A stretch of DNA of 64,000 nt. Source: Selenomonas ruminantium subsp. ruminantium ATCC 12561. GTDB taxonomy: Bacteria; Bacillota; Negativicutes; Selenomonadales; Selenomonadaceae. A program made the position numbers and the translations under genes. The notes under the pieces were generated by a model. It saw nothing but the letters and a program-made list of their open reading frames with translations. It ran no database searches and was not told the DNA's origin. Shown in pieces: positions 45,056 to 55,352 of this stretch. The stretch spans positions 19,745 to 83,744 of the forward strand of contig NZ_AUJE01000017.1 of NCBI RefSeq assembly GCF_000424065.1, written 5' to 3'. Within the stretch, counting starts at the first letter, position 1, and each line of letters starts with the position of its first letter.

Positions 45056-45919
45056 ATGTCCGCAAAAATTCTCGAAGGCAAGTTTTTCGCACAGCAGTTA
45101 AAAGATGATGCAGGGCGCCGGGCGGCGGCTCTGCAGGAAAAATATGGCCGCGCTCCGGGCCTCGCAGTTATCCGCGTAGGTAACGACCCGGCTTCTGAAG
45201 TCTACGTTCGCAACAAGGACAAGGCCTGCGCTGCACTCGGCATCTATTCAGAAGTTATCGCTATGCCCGAAGAAACCAGCAAAGACGAATTAATTGCCAA
45301 GATAGATGCCCTGAATGCCGATGAAAAAATCGACGGCATCCTTGTGCAGCTGCCCCTGCCTGCCCAGATTGCGCAGTTTGAGGCCGAAATCCTTAACCGC
45401 ATTGACCCGTCCAAGGACGTCGATGGCTTCCATCCCGTCAATGTGGGCAAGATGGTTACGGGCGAACCAGCCCTGCTGCCCTGCACACCAGCAGGCTGCA
45501 TCCGCATGCTGGAAATGGCCGGCATTGAAATCGCAGGCAAACGCGCCGTGGTCATCGGCCGCAGCAATATCGTGGGCAAGCCCATGTTCCATCTGCTGAT
45601 GGCGAAAAATGCAACCGTAACCGTGTGCCATTCCCGCACCGAGAATTTGGCGGAAATCACCCGTCAGGCTGATATTCTGGTCGCCGCCATTGGCAAGCCC
45701 AATTTTGTGAAAAAAGATATGGTAAAAACAGGTGCAACCGTCATTGATGTCGGCATCAACCGCATTGCCCCCAAGAAACTCGTGGGCGATGTGGACTTTG
45801 AAGCCGTCAGCGAAGTTGCCGGCGCCATCACCCCCGTACCGGGCGGTGTGGGGCTCTTGACTGTCGCTATGCTCATGCAGAATGTTGTGCAGGCAGCAGA
45901 AACGCACCTTAACGTTTAA
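45056..45919 (+). CDS. folD: Methylenetetrahydrofolate dehydrogenase/cyclohydrolase
   Basis: A 287-residue bifunctional enzyme interconverting methylene-, methenyl- and formyl-tetrahydrofolate. The catalytic Lys is in [13 protein letters not shown], with ILVQLPLP and the dinucleotide motif [10 protein letters not shown]. The C-terminal [15 protein letters not shown] is typical. ATG 45056 follows GAGGTGACTCC. It is next to fhs, forming a one-carbon pair. Confidence 0.96.
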   Translation: MSAKILEGKFFAQQLKDDAGRRAAALQEKYGRAPGLAVIRVGNDPASEVYVRNKDKACAALGIYSEVIAMPEETSKDELIAKIDALNADEKIDGILVQLPLPAQIAQFEAEILNRIDPSKDVDGFHPVNVGKMVTGEPALLPCTPAGCIRMLEMAGIEIAGKRAVVIGRSNIVGKPMFHLLMAKNATVTVCHSRTENLAEITRQADILVAAIGKPNFVKKDMVKTGATVIDVGINRIAPKKLVGDVDFEAVSEVAGAITPVPGGVGLLTVAMLMQNVVQAAETHLNV

Positions 45920-45922
45920 GGC

Positions 45923-45960
45923 AATACTGCCGGAGACGCGTGCGTCTTCGGCAGTATTTC
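45923..45960 (+). terminator. Terminator between folD and fhs
   Basis: Arms AATACTGCCG/CGGCAGTATT (45923-45958) extended inward by GAGACGC/GCGTCTT, then TTTCTT. It separates the tat-ubi-folD run from fhs. Confidence 0.8.
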
Positions 45961-46005
45961 TTATATAAGCTTTATGTTTTTAATTGCAGAGGAGAAGAAA
46001 GCTCA

Positions 46006-47673
46006 ATGAAAACCGATGTGGAAATCGCGCAGAGCGCAGAAATGCAGGACATTCGCCGTATCGCGGAGAAACTCAACATCTCCGAGGATGAACTCGAACT
46101 CTATGGCAAGTACAAGGCAAAAATCAGCCTCGCCGCCTTCCAGCGGGTCAAAGACCAGCCCAACGGCAAGCTGGTGCTGGTGACGGCCATCAATCCAACC
46201 CCGGCTGGCGAAGGCAAGACGACCACCAGCGTAGGCCTTGCCGATGCCTTCCATAAACAGGGCAAAAAAGTTGCCGTTGCCCTGCGTGAACCCTCCCTTG
46301 GCCCCTGCTTCGGCCTCAAGGGCGGCGCCGCTGGCGGCGGTTATGCACAGGTCGTGCCCATGGAGGATATCAACCTGCACTTTACCGGTGACTTCCATGC
46401 CATCACCACGGCACACAACCTGCTCGCTGCCGTAATCGACAACCATATCCAGCAGGGCAATACCCTCGATATCGATGTGCGCCGGGTGGTCTGGAAACGC
46501 GTCCTCGACCTCAACGACCGTGCCCTGCGCCATGTGGTTATCGGCATGGGCGGCAAAGCACACGGCGTGCCCCGCGAAACCGGCTTTGACATCACCGTAG
46601 CGTCTGAAATGATGGCCATTCTGTGCCTGGCCTCCGACCTCGAAGATATGAAAAAGCGCCTCGGCGAAATCGTCGTCGCCTACACCCGTGATGGCCGCGC
46701 CGTAAGAGCCAAGGAACTTAACGTCACGGGAGCTCTGACCCTGCTCTTTAAGGACGCCATCAAGCCGAACCTCGTGCAGACCTTGGAAGGCACGCCCGCC
46801 TTTATCCACGGCGGCCCGTTCGCCAACATCGCCCACGGCTGCAACAGCGTCATGGCCACGAAATTTGCACTCAAATTTGCTGATTACGTGGTCACGGAAG
46901 CCGGTTTCGGTGCTGACCTCGGCGCAGAGAAATTCCTCGATATCAAATGCCGTTTTGCCGGCTTAAAGCCCGATGCCGTGGTTATCGTCGCCACCGTCCG
47001 CGCACTCAAGATGCACGGCGGCATGGATAAAAAAGACCTCGGCCAGGTCAATATGGACGCCTTGGAACGCGGTATGCAGAACCTCGAAAAACACATTGAG
47101 AATATCCATAAATTCGGTCTGCCTGCTGTCGTGGCCATCAACGCCTTCCCCACCGATACCAAGGAAGAACTCGACTTCGTCGAAGCCGCCTGCAACAAGC
47201 GCGGCGCTGAAGTCGCCCTCTCCGAAGTCTGGGCCAAAGGCGGCGAAGGCGGCCTGAAGCTCGCCGAAAAAGTCGAAGCGGCCATGAATAAGCCCAACAA
47301 CTTCCACTTCATCTACGAAACCGAACAGAGCGTGGAAGAAAAAATCACCGCCATCGCCAAGGAAATCTACGGCGCGGACGGCATCACCTTCACCGCAGCA
47401 GCCCAAAAACAGCTCACCGAAATCCAGGAACTCGGCTTTGACAAAATGCCCGTCTGCATGGCCAAAACCCAGTATTCCCTGTCTGACGATGCTGCAAAGA
47501 TTGGCCGTCCCACAGGCTTTACCGTAACCGTAAGAGAACTGCGCATCGCCGCCGGTGCCGGCTTCATCGTCGCACTGACCGGCAACATCCTGACCATGCC
47601 CGGCCTGCCGAAGAAACCAGCTGCCGAAAACATGGATATCGATAACGAAGGAAAGATTACGGGACTTTTCTAA
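46006..47673 (+). CDS. fhs: Formate-tetrahydrofolate ligase
   Basis: A 555-residue ATP-dependent ligase making 10-formyl-THF from formate. The P-loop-like segment is [16 protein letters not shown] and the family signature [20 protein letters not shown]. The full length is normal. ATG 46006 follows GAGGAGAAGAAAGCTCA; the longer frame starts inside the upstream terminator region. With folD it supplies one-carbon units for purines and other products. Confidence 0.96.
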   Translation: MKTDVEIAQSAEMQDIRRIAEKLNISEDELELYGKYKAKISLAAFQRVKDQPNGKLVLVTAINPTPAGEGKTTTSVGLADAFHKQGKKVAVALREPSLGPCFGLKGGAAGGGYAQVVPMEDINLHFTGDFHAITTAHNLLAAVIDNHIQQGNTLDIDVRRVVWKRVLDLNDRALRHVVIGMGGKAHGVPRETGFDITVASEMMAILCLASDLEDMKKRLGEIVVAYTRDGRAVRAKELNVTGALTLLFKDAIKPNLVQTLEGTPAFIHGGPFANIAHGCNSVMATKFALKFADYVVTEAGFGADLGAEKFLDIKCRFAGLKPDAVVIVATVRALKMHGGMDKKDLGQVNMDALERGMQNLEKHIENIHKFGLPAVVAINAFPTDTKEELDFVEAACNKRGAEVALSEVWAKGGEGGLKLAEKVEAAMNKPNNFHFIYETEQSVEEKITAIAKEIYGADGITFTAAAQKQLTEIQELGFDKMPVCMAKTQYSLSDDAAKIGRPTGFTVTVRELRIAAGAGFIVALTGNILTMPGLPKKPAAENMDIDNEGKITGLF

Positions 47674-47687
47674 ACGTCCCTATTTAT

Positions 47688-47729
47688 AAAGAGCCGAGCT
47701 GACTATATTAAAGGTCAGCTCGGCTCTTT
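47688..47729 (+). terminator. Terminator after fhs
   Basis: Perfect 16-base arms (47688-47703 and 47714-47729), AAAGAGCCGAGCTGAC and its complement, with T residues at the end. It can also serve the converging regulator gene on the minus strand. Confidence 0.85.
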
Positions 47730-47770
47730 GTAATCAACTCAAGAAAAGCCATTTGTTCCGCTATATGAAA

Positions 47771-49030
47771 TTATTTCAGCGAATATCTAGTTCCCCGTCC
47801 TTTGCCTGATACGTTAGCATACCCTTTCTTAACCAGCGCCTTCAGGATATCAACGGTCTTGTTTTTTCCAAACCCCACAGCCTCAGAAATAGCCGAGCTA
47901 GGCATTTCCCTCCCTTTGAGCAACTGATAGACTCTGTTTTCATCTTCCGTCAGGCTGCTCTCTTTTTCCTTAACCGGCAGGGTTATCTTGATGGTATTTT
48001 CCGTCATATCAAAAACAGGCTTAATCTTGCTATCCATGTATTCCTCTTTAATGCGCCTTACCCCGGTGCCAAATCGTTCTATCAGATGCAGCCTGAAAAA
48101 AACACTACCAATAATACGATTTCTGAGCATGGAGATGCCACCTCTGAGGTAGGCCTCTTTATCCATGCCTTTAGGAAGACCTCCGGGAGAAGTTATTTCA
48201 ATCCTGTCCGAAAACATGGAAACATTGATATGCGCCTTCACATCCCAAGTTCTGTGCACAATAGCATTAGCAATGGCTTCACGAAAGGCCTCTTCGGGAA
48301 TCATGACAATGCTTTCCCTGTAGCTGCCTTTTATCTGCTCATATTGATAATATTTCCTGTACATTTGCATGGCTTGGTCATACAGCTTCAGGATGGAAAC
48401 ATGCTCGCAAGTTTCCCGGTCAAGGATAATGCTGATGCTATCACCAAATCTAGCCATGTCCAGCCCGCTAAAATCATTATTGTCAGCTAAAAGCGCTGCA
48501 GCCTGGTTGTAGCCATTCTCATCCGAATACAGCTCTAGTGTTTTCAACGTGTCCAAATTGACCGTTTTTATATTAAGTGCCTTCTTTAATTTTTCGTCCA
48601 ATAGCTGAAATGAAAGATCCCGTCTGCAGGCAGGCAACTCTTCAAACGAACGATTCTGCCCTTCCAATATAAGGCGCTCCAGCTCCAGCCTATCTACGGG
48701 AATGCTGGCAGAATCATTTCTCCTGTATGCCTTTGATTTATAGAAATACGGTTTATGCAATCCTTCTATCACTTTAAGCGTCACTACTGAAGTACGCTCA
48801 TTGATATTCAGGGTATACTCCGGTACAGGATCGATGCTGTCGTTTATTTTGTTTTCGATATCCAGACACACTCGCTCTGGGTCTGCCATCCCCTTGACAT
48901 TTCCATCATCCGTGAGACCAAATAGGATTTCTCCGCCATCATAATTGGCAAAGGCGCTTACCGTTTTCAAAAAGGTATTGGTAACCTGCTCTTTGAACTC
49001 AAGATTTCTCGTTTCTCGCACCGTAATCAT
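47771..49030 (-). CDS. AlbA_2 (schlafen-like) ATP-binding regulator
   Basis: A 419-residue protein. The N-terminal AlbA_2/schlafen AAA_4 domain (about 1-125) begins NLEFKEQVTNTFLKTVSAF and has GGEILFGLTDDG. A GHKL-type ATPase-like region (about 240-370) has FREAIANAIVHRTW and LIERFGTGVRRI. A C-terminal winged helix (about 360-419) ends GRGTRYSLK. Such proteins are probable transcription regulators. The start is ATG 49030 or GTG 49021; the GTG has AAGGA at better spacing. A 23-bp inverted repeat overlaps its promoter. Confidence 0.82.
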   Translation of the reverse strand: MITVRETRNLEFKEQVTNTFLKTVSAFANYDGGEILFGLTDDGNVKGMADPERVCLDIENKINDSIDPVPEYTLNINERTSVVTLKVIEGLHKPYFYKSKAYRRNDSASIPVDRLELERLILEGQNRSFEELPACRRDLSFQLLDEKLKKALNIKTVNLDTLKTLELYSDENGYNQAAALLADNNDFSGLDMARFGDSISIILDRETCEHVSILKLYDQAMQMYRKYYQYEQIKGSYRESIVMIPEEAFREAIANAIVHRTWDVKAHINVSMFSDRIEITSPGGLPKGMDKEAYLRGGISMLRNRIIGSVFFRLHLIERFGTGVRRIKEEYMDSKIKPVFDMTENTIKITLPVKEKESSLTEDENRVYQLLKGREMPSSAISEAVGFGKNKTVDILKALVKKGYANVSGKGRGTRYSLK

Positions 49031-49065
49031 CCTTCTGCGCCAATCTGCATTTACTTCTTGCTTGT

Positions 49066-49094
49066 ATTATAGCGAAAAACAAACGCAAAATCAA
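49066..49094 (-). promoter_or_regulatory. Promoter of the AlbA_2 regulator gene
   Basis: On the minus strand TTGATT (49089-49094) and TATAAT (49066-49071) are 17 bases apart. The -35 box and part of the spacer lie inside the left arm of the inverted repeat at 49075-49130. Confidence 0.75.
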
Positions 49095-49130
49095 ACGCAT
49101 TTTTTTACGTTTGATTTTGCGTTTGTTTTT
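49075..49130. repeat. Perfect 23-bp inverted repeat, probable operator
   Basis: Arms 49075-49097 and 49108-49130 are exact complements (AAAAACAAACGCAAAATCAA followed by ACG in the left arm) around a 10-base loop. Each arm also contains a repeated CAAACG/CAAAATCAAACG pattern. Because it overlaps the -35 box it is more likely a protein-binding site for autoregulation than a terminator. Confidence 0.7.
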
Positions 49131-49199
49131 GCCTCGCTGAAAATCGAATCTACAGCAGAATAGCGGGCCATACTTTCCATATCCATCTACTTTGTCCCC

Positions 49200-49409
49200 C
49201 GAATCCAATCATCAAGAAAGGCCATCATGGAATGCCTTACCAACTACAGGCCCCACTATCCGGTATGTCTTGGTGGCAATGGCGCATTGACGTGGGTGCT
49301 CTTATGGACACGGCAGCCAGCCTTTTCAATCTTATTGACTTTGCTGCCTGTCTCCACGCCGAAGTAATCAGCCAGGCTGAACATTCAAGTTCAGCTTGGC
49401 TATTTTTTT
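49200..49409 (+). ncRNA. Candidate structured RNA ending in an intrinsic terminator
   Basis: No convincing ORF is present. On the plus strand nested pairing is visible: CGTGG (about 49290) with CCACG (about 49354), and GACA-C-GGCAGC (about 49306-49316) with GCTGCC-TGTC (about 49343-49352). It ends in a strong terminator (arms AGCCAGGCTGAAC/GTTCAGCTTGGCT at 49370-49401, then seven T). No gene on this strand lies near downstream. I see no good promoter and match no known RNA class, so a remnant of another element is possible. Confidence 0.35.
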
Positions 49410-50289
49410 ACACTTCCGAAAAAAGATTTTGCAAATAATTCTTAAACGCCCCGCCCAAATCCGGTCTGCGCAAAGCATATTCCACTGTAGCTTTCAAGAA
49501 ACCAAGCTTATCCCCCACATCATAGCGTGTTCCTTCGAAATCATAGGCATAAACCGGTTCACGATGTGCCAGCACACGCAAAGCGTCGGTAAGCTGAATC
49601 TCACCGCCCTTGCCCGGCAAGGTGTTTTCCAGAATAGAGAATATCTGCGGTGTAATCACATAACGCCCCAATACCGCCATGCAGCTGGGCGCTTCTTCCA
49701 TAGTCGGTTTCTCCACCATATCCAGCACCTTAAGCATACGCGGATTATCTGTTGCAGAACCATCCACAATGCCATAGGAAGAAACCTTTTCCTGCGGCAC
49801 CGTCTGACAGCCAAGCACCGAACCACCAGTTGCTTCATAAACGTCTATCAACTGGCGCAGTGCCGGTCTGCCCGGTTCGTTATAGACCACATCATCCCCC
49901 AACAGAACAGCAAAGGGTTCACCTTCCATAAAAGCCTTGGCACACAGAATAGCATCCCCCAAGCCCTTCATTTCCCGCTGGCGAATGTAATGAATCTTAA
50001 TGGCTGCCGTTTCCCGCACGACCTGCAATAATGCGTCCTTCCCTTTACGCTCCAACTCCATTTCCAAAGCTGGTGCCGAATCAAAATGGTCTTCAATCGC
50101 CCGCTTGGCATGGCCGCTGATAATCAGGATTTCCTCAATTCCACTGGCCAGTGCTTCCTCTACGATATACTGAATCGTCGGCTTGTCCACGATTGGCAAC
50201 ATTTCCTTCGGCGTAGCCTTGGTCGCTGGTAAAAATCTCGTTCCATACCCTGCGGCTGGAATAACGGCTTTACGAACCTTCTGCATCAT
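49408..50289 (-). CDS. galU: UTP-glucose-1-phosphate uridylyltransferase
   Basis: A 293-residue nucleotidyltransferase making UDP-glucose. The N terminus has the signature AVIPAAGYGTRFLPATKATP; the second lysine motif reads VEKPTMEEAPS. It is the last gene of the surface-glycan cluster and supplies UDP-sugar precursors for glf and the transferases. Start ATG 50289 (or ATG 50286) follows GGGGGATAGATCAGT. Confidence 0.95.
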   Translation of the reverse strand: MMQKVRKAVIPAAGYGTRFLPATKATPKEMLPIVDKPTIQYIVEEALASGIEEILIISGHAKRAIEDHFDSAPALEMELERKGKDALLQVVRETAAIKIHYIRQREMKGLGDAILCAKAFMEGEPFAVLLGDDVVYNEPGRPALRQLIDVYEATGGSVLGCQTVPQEKVSSYGIVDGSATDNPRMLKVLDMVEKPTMEEAPSCMAVLGRYVITPQIFSILENTLPGKGGEIQLTDALRVLAHREPVYAYDFEGTRYDVGDKLGFLKATVEYALRRPDLGGAFKNYLQNLFSEV

Positions 50290-50315
50290 ACTGATCTATC
50301 CCCCATAATCCCAAA

Positions 50316-51410
50316 TTACTGCAATTCTCTGCCTGCACACGCCAAGGCACTTTTTATAACATCATCCATATCATAATACTTGTATTCAGCCAGACGTCCG
50401 CCGAAAATCACCTTCTCTTCCTTGGCCGCCAATTCTGCATACTGCTGATACAAATTCTGATTGCGTTCATTATTAACCGGATAATAAGCTTCTTCACCCG
50501 GCTGCCAGTCTGCCGGGTACTCCTTCGTTACATAGGTAACCGGCTGCGTACCGAATTCAAAATGCTTATGCTCAATCACACGGGTATACGGGACTTCGCG
50601 TTCCGTGTAATTCATAACTGCTACACCCTGATGATTGACTTCTTCCAGCCGTTCCGTTTCAAAACGCAGGCCACGATATTCCAACTGCCCCAACTTGTAG
50701 TCAAAATATGCATCCACAGGGCCAGTATAAACAACCTTCTTTGCCATGCCTTCATATTCAGCGCGGCATTCATTATAATCTACGCCCGTACGTACCTCAA
50801 TCCCATCCAGCAAAGCATCAATCAGCTTGTTATAGCCCCCAACCGGAATCCCTTGATAGCGGTCATTGAAATAGTTATTGTCAAAGGTATAACGCACCGG
50901 CAGACGCTTGATGATAAAGGCAGGCAGTTCCGTACAGCTGCGTCCCCACTGCTTTTCCGTATAGCCCTTAATCAGCTTCGTATAAATATCTGTACCAACC
51001 AGCGAAATCGCCTGTTCTTCCAGATTCTGCGGTTCGCCTTTGATAGCCGTACGCTGCTCTGCAATCTTTGCCGCAGCCTCATCCGGTGTCACAATTCCCC
51101 AAAGCTTGGCAAATGTATTCATATTAAACGGAAGATTGTAGAGTTCTCCCTTATAATTTGCCACCGGCGAATTCACATAGTTATTGAACTCCACAAACTG
51201 ATTCACATACTCCCAAACATCTTTATAAGACGTATGGAAAATATGGGCACCGTATTTGTGAACATTTATTCCCTCCATTTCCTCACAATAAATGTTGCCT
51301 CCAACATTCTCGCGTCGTTCAATCACCAGCACAGATCTGCCAGCTTTTTTCGCTTCATGAGCAAATACTGCACCAAACAGACCACTACCCACAATTAAAT
51401 AATCATACAT
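50316..51410 (-). CDS. glf: UDP-galactopyranose mutase
   Basis: A 364-residue flavoenzyme converting UDP-galactopyranose to UDP-galactofuranose. The FAD motif is YLIVGSGLFGAVFAHEAKKA. Active-site segments GYTEKQWGR and NVGGNIYCEEMEGINVHKYG are present. Its product implies a galactofuranose residue in the surface glycan. It follows the F420-hydrogenase-like gene by 77 bases; GC content rises again from here toward galU. Confidence 0.95.
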   Translation of the reverse strand: MYDYLIVGSGLFGAVFAHEAKKAGRSVLVIERRENVGGNIYCEEMEGINVHKYGAHIFHTSYKDVWEYVNQFVEFNNYVNSPVANYKGELYNLPFNMNTFAKLWGIVTPDEAAAKIAEQRTAIKGEPQNLEEQAISLVGTDIYTKLIKGYTEKQWGRSCTELPAFIIKRLPVRYTFDNNYFNDRYQGIPVGGYNKLIDALLDGIEVRTGVDYNECRAEYEGMAKKVVYTGPVDAYFDYKLGQLEYRGLRFETERLEEVNHQGVAVMNYTEREVPYTRVIEHKHFEFGTQPVTYVTKEYPADWQPGEEAYYPVNNERNQNLYQQYAELAAKEEKVIFGGRLAEYKYYDMDDVIKSALACAGRELQ

Positions 51411-51487
51411 AAAAATCCCCCCATAAATTAATTATATTGTTATACTCACAACAACTAAATGAGTAAATCATATCACTTCATAAAGAA

Positions 51488-52603
51488 TTAACAATCCTTA
51501 ATAATATTTAATTTTAGCATTATTTTCTTTATATCCTGTTTATACCAAAAAAATGGATTCGTTTTTTTAGTCGCCTCACAAAACGATTTACCACTTCTTA
51601 TTTGCTTAAAAAATTCATCATGTTCTTTAGATATACGAACAGGATGACGCAACTGTGTATTAGGTATCTTAGCTTTTTCCAAATCCACATCATAAATGTT
51701 TAACGAAGCCATATCTATCAGGCTTTTTCCTTTTTCGGACTGTATTAATGCTAAGGAAATGCCTCTTTCCATTTCCTCATCGTTTAATTCAGATCCCCAG
51801 GAATCTCCTAGCGTAACATCTCCAACTCTTTTTCCAGTAGCATAATAGCAAGAATAACAATTTTCCGTATAATTTACTCCATTTAAAAACAAATACATAT
51901 ATTTTTCTTGAACACGAATCGGTAATACATTTTTCATATTTATTCTTAACTGAAACTTCGTATTATTTCTAAAGTCGATTTTATTTATATCAGGCCACGT
52001 GTAACCATACTCTTTCAAAGCCATATCCAAAATTTTTTTTGATGGCGACCCATGACAGATTAAATCAATCGTATATAACTGTGGCAATAATTTCTTCCCT
52101 ACATAATTTATCATAGCAGATACTTGGCAAGGGACTCCTAAAAATAAAACTTTCCTACCTTTAATCAACTCACGTTTAACTTGCTTGTATATTCCAGCTG
52201 CGTTACTTTTGACATATTTTGAACCAGCAAATCCTTGCATTTCTTCATAATCTCTAGCTAAAAAGAAACGAAAATCACCATTTGATAACTTGCACGAAGC
52301 AACTATACCTCCATTCTCTATAAAAGCCTTACAAATAGCATTTGCATAACCGCCTGATGAACTATTCGATCTAACTTCTTGATCTCTAGCCCATCCTTGA
52401 TACCATGCAACAGGCTCCTTTAACTCAGCTGGATTTTCTTTTTGACACACAGTATGACAAGCATTACAATTAATACATTTTTCTTCATCAATAACTGCAT
52501 TAAAATATTCAATATCATCAATAAATTCAATAGCATCTTTAGGGCATACATCAAAACAAGCCATACATCCAGAGCACTTGTTTTTTTCACATACTGTTTT
52601 CAT
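51488..52603 (-). CDS. Ferredoxin/F420 hydrogenase beta-subunit-like protein of polysaccharide clusters
   Basis: A 371-residue soluble protein. Two [4Fe-4S] ferredoxin motifs lie at the N terminus (CSGCMACFDVCPKDAI and CINCNACHTVC). The F420 hydrogenase/dehydrogenase beta-subunit N- and C-terminal regions follow, with GVPCQVSAM, DLICHGSPS and CYSCYYATGKRVGDVTLGD. Relatives are regularly found beside polysaccharide pyruvyl transferase genes; a redox role in sugar modification is presumed but not established. Its ATG overlaps the flippase stop by one base. Confidence 0.8.
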   Translation of the reverse strand: MKTVCEKNKCSGCMACFDVCPKDAIEFIDDIEYFNAVIDEEKCINCNACHTVCQKENPAELKEPVAWYQGWARDQEVRSNSSSGGYANAICKAFIENGGIVASCKLSNGDFRFFLARDYEEMQGFAGSKYVKSNAAGIYKQVKRELIKGRKVLFLGVPCQVSAMINYVGKKLLPQLYTIDLICHGSPSKKILDMALKEYGYTWPDINKIDFRNNTKFQLRINMKNVLPIRVQEKYMYLFLNGVNYTENCYSCYYATGKRVGDVTLGDSWGSELNDEEMERGISLALIQSEKGKSLIDMASLNIYDVDLEKAKIPNTQLRHPVRISKEHDEFFKQIRSGKSFCEATKKTNPFFWYKQDIKKIMLKLNIIKDC

Positions 52604-54126
52604 TACGTTCTCCTCAACATGTTAAAATAAAGTTGTTTTAATCCCAACTCTTTTATTTTCTTCATATGATATACCGATATAACCACTAAAGAAACAACTA
52701 ACACCAATAAAAACCTTATCAGTATACCGATTATCCCATTAGTATATATAATAGATGAAACAAAATAAGAACTTATCATCGACAATATAATAACTACAAA
52801 GTTTTCAAGCAATCCTTTTAGATATATTTTTTCTTTTCCTATAAACATTAATTTAAAAACATTGTAAGTAACCCATGGTGCACTAACAAAGCCAGAACTA
52901 ATTATTGTTGATATAATCACGCCATATAATCCCCAATAATTTACTGCAAACAAATTAACACCAAGATTAATCAAGCCTGATATTAAAGGCCTAAGTCGAT
53001 CGGCATGCCATACCCCCCCGGCATCTTTATATAAACTTACCAGCATAACATATTCCACAACGAAAAAATATACACAAAGAAGAATTACCACATTCATATC
53101 AAGCATCAAGTCTTGCCCGACCCAAAGTTCCATAAATGGTTGATAAAGTATAAGCATTTCCGACATACATACAGCCATCAAAACGAAAACAATAAATGTC
53201 ACACGCTCAAAATCTCTAAAATTCTTCTCTCTATCCTCAGTAATTAAACTATTCCCTACACCTGCTAAAATTGATGAAAAGAAAACCGTAAACAAAGACA
53301 TTACTGCATTCATAATTAAATAATAATTTTGATACATAGCCAATATCTTTAACCCTAGGAAAGTAGAAATAACTAATGTATCAGCAGAATTCAATATCGT
53401 ACCACCAAGCTTAGCTGTAAAAAGATCCTTAATTCGTTGGTTTATCAAACTCTTTTCATGACCAGATACTTCCCCATAAGGGTACATATTGGGATACATA
53501 TGTCTTGACGCTATTGCGGTCAAAACATTATTAAGTATCTGTGTAAATAAAATTGCAATAACATAATAATAATAATTATGAAGAAAATATAGAACCAAAA
53601 ACTGTATTCCATACTGGATAGTAACTGTCAACATTGTTATCTTACTAACAACGTCTTCACGCTGATGCGCTCGTAAAATACTGTTGCGATATGCTAAAAA
53701 CCAATAAGAAAAAACTGTTCCAGATAAATTTAATAGATATACCACATAAATGTTAATATCTGTAGGAACATCTCCAGATATCATATAAGGGATAAAAGGA
53801 AGTAATAATAAACCTAAAAATAAAATAACGCCACCAATAATTCTATAATAGTATCGATAAAGATTTATTAACGCACAAATTTTAGACGTATTTTGTTCTG
53901 CTATAGGCTTATACATAGAAAAAATCATGGCACTACCAACGCCAAGTTCTGCCAAATTTAATATTTGTAAAACAGAAACAAATAAACCATTAAGGCCCAA
54001 ATAATCAATCCCTAACGTATAGATCATTACAGACCTCATAATAAATGGCATAAGCATATTATAGAATCGCAATACTATACCAAAAAAAACATTTCTTATG
54101 GCATTTTTTCTTCTATCAAGTTTCAT
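52603..54126 (-). CDS. wzx: Wzx-type oligosaccharide flippase
   Basis: A 507-residue inner-membrane protein with about 14 hydrophobic segments and a basic N terminus (KLDRRKNAIRN). It fits the polysaccharide-transport branch of the MOP exporter superfamily. It would flip undecaprenyl-linked repeat units across the membrane for Wzy. It starts five bases after the pyruvyl transferase gene and is strongly AT-rich. Confidence 0.85.
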   Translation of the reverse strand: MKLDRRKNAIRNVFFGIVLRFYNMLMPFIMRSVMIYTLGIDYLGLNGLFVSVLQILNLAELGVGSAMIFSMYKPIAEQNTSKICALINLYRYYYRIIGGVILFLGLLLLPFIPYMISGDVPTDINIYVVYLLNLSGTVFSYWFLAYRNSILRAHQREDVVSKITMLTVTIQYGIQFLVLYFLHNYYYYVIAILFTQILNNVLTAIASRHMYPNMYPYGEVSGHEKSLINQRIKDLFTAKLGGTILNSADTLVISTFLGLKILAMYQNYYLIMNAVMSLFTVFFSSILAGVGNSLITEDREKNFRDFERVTFIVFVLMAVCMSEMLILYQPFMELWVGQDLMLDMNVVILLCVYFFVVEYVMLVSLYKDAGGVWHADRLRPLISGLINLGVNLFAVNYWGLYGVIISTIISSGFVSAPWVTYNVFKLMFIGKEKIYLKGLLENFVVIILSMISSYFVSSIIYTNGIIGILIRFLLVLVVSLVVISVYHMKKIKELGLKQLYFNMLRRT

Positions 54127-54131
54127 ATTTT

Positions 54132-55274
54132 TTAGCTACGTAACTCTCCCTCTAACGCCGCACATAATCTATCAATAGAATTTTTCGCTAAACCTTTTCG
54201 CTTGTCCGATATTAGCTGATAATCAATATCTTTATCAAAATCAAATTTCTCTATTTGATTCAAAGTAATATATCGATCCAGCAAATTAACTTCGCTTAAG
54301 ATATTCATAATTCTAGCATCATTTTTCATACTTTCTCTATCTTTTCTCTTATTAATAGATACGAACTTTTTTTCATAAATCAACGAAAATGCTGTCCCAT
54401 GAAACGAATCTGTTATGATATAATCTGCATATTTAATCAAACTTAAGAAATCAGTAGGCTTAGTATTTTCCAACTCGACATGAATCCCAGCCATTTCTAC
54501 TTTTAATATAGACTTTATGTCGCGATTCATAAATCCTGTATAAACAGGCAATCCCAACTTTTTTGATATTTTTTTAGCAGCTTCTATCCCCTCTTTTCCA
54601 TACCATACATCATACAAAAAAATATATTTTTCATTTTTTAGTCTAGGCGAATCTATTTTTAAGAATTCTTCTTTAGACTGCAAAAGTGTAGGATCTAACA
54701 ATACATCTATATTCTTTTTACCGTCAATAAATCGAGAAATCTTTTGTGCTCCACTTTCTTCTCGAACAGATATATAATCAAAATCTAAAATATTTTCTTT
54801 TAAACTAGCATCACACTTAGGTTCTGTAAATGACATATCATTTACACTAACAGCATACGCAATCTTCTTCCCTTTAATTTTAAGTGGTAAAAAATATATA
54901 GGATCGCAATCAAAAGCACGTACATTCCAAATTTGATCACTTCCACATATTATAGCATCATATTTATTTAGCACCGAAAAATCAGAGTTTATTGTTAACT
55001 TATATGGCGATAAATCAATATATTGTTCTCTAAACTCTTTAAACATATCTATCTGTTTTAAAATATACTTTTTCAAAAAAAATCGCTTAATATTACGTTT
55101 ATATTGCCCTTTTACAAATAAATCATAAATCTCATTATATTTATCAGGATGATAATCTATAACTTCTACATCGTACCCTCTTTTTTTTAAAATTTGTTGT
55201 AAAGACCAACACTGTAAAACAGAACCATAATTAATTGATTTATGATAAGTCAATATTCCAATCTTCATATACAA
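54132..55274 (-). CDS. Polysaccharide pyruvyl transferase family protein
   Basis: A 380-residue protein of the CsaB-like PS_pyruv_trans family. It begins IGILTYHKSINYGSVLQCWS and contains CGSDQIWNVRAFD and ITDSFHGTAFSLIY, the latter near the predicted active site. Family members add ketal-linked pyruvate to sugars. The neighbour with ferredoxin and F420-like domains is a frequent companion. The acceptor sugar is unknown. Confidence 0.85.
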   Translation of the reverse strand: MYMKIGILTYHKSINYGSVLQCWSLQQILKKRGYDVEVIDYHPDKYNEIYDLFVKGQYKRNIKRFFLKKYILKQIDMFKEFREQYIDLSPYKLTINSDFSVLNKYDAIICGSDQIWNVRAFDCDPIYFLPLKIKGKKIAYAVSVNDMSFTEPKCDASLKENILDFDYISVREESGAQKISRFIDGKKNIDVLLDPTLLQSKEEFLKIDSPRLKNEKYIFLYDVWYGKEGIEAAKKISKKLGLPVYTGFMNRDIKSILKVEMAGIHVELENTKPTDFLSLIKYADYIITDSFHGTAFSLIYEKKFVSINKRKDRESMKNDARIMNILSEVNLLDRYITLNQIEKFDFDKDIDYQLISDKRKGLAKNSIDRLCAALEGELRS

Positions 55275-55352
55275 TATTCCTATCCTTTATCTAAAATTTA
55301 ACGGCATAAAATCATTTATAGCATAAATAATCAATATTCTTCTATTATAAAA

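Noticed and set aside
49075..49130. Reading the 23-bp inverted repeat as an intrinsic terminator
   Set aside because: It is AT-rich, overlaps a consensus promoter and lies upstream of the gene it would have to terminate.
49232..49438. 68-codon plus-strand frame beginning MPYQLQAPLSG
   Set aside because: It runs through a strong terminator and into galU, has no good start signal and has no domain; the region is better described as possibly structured RNA.
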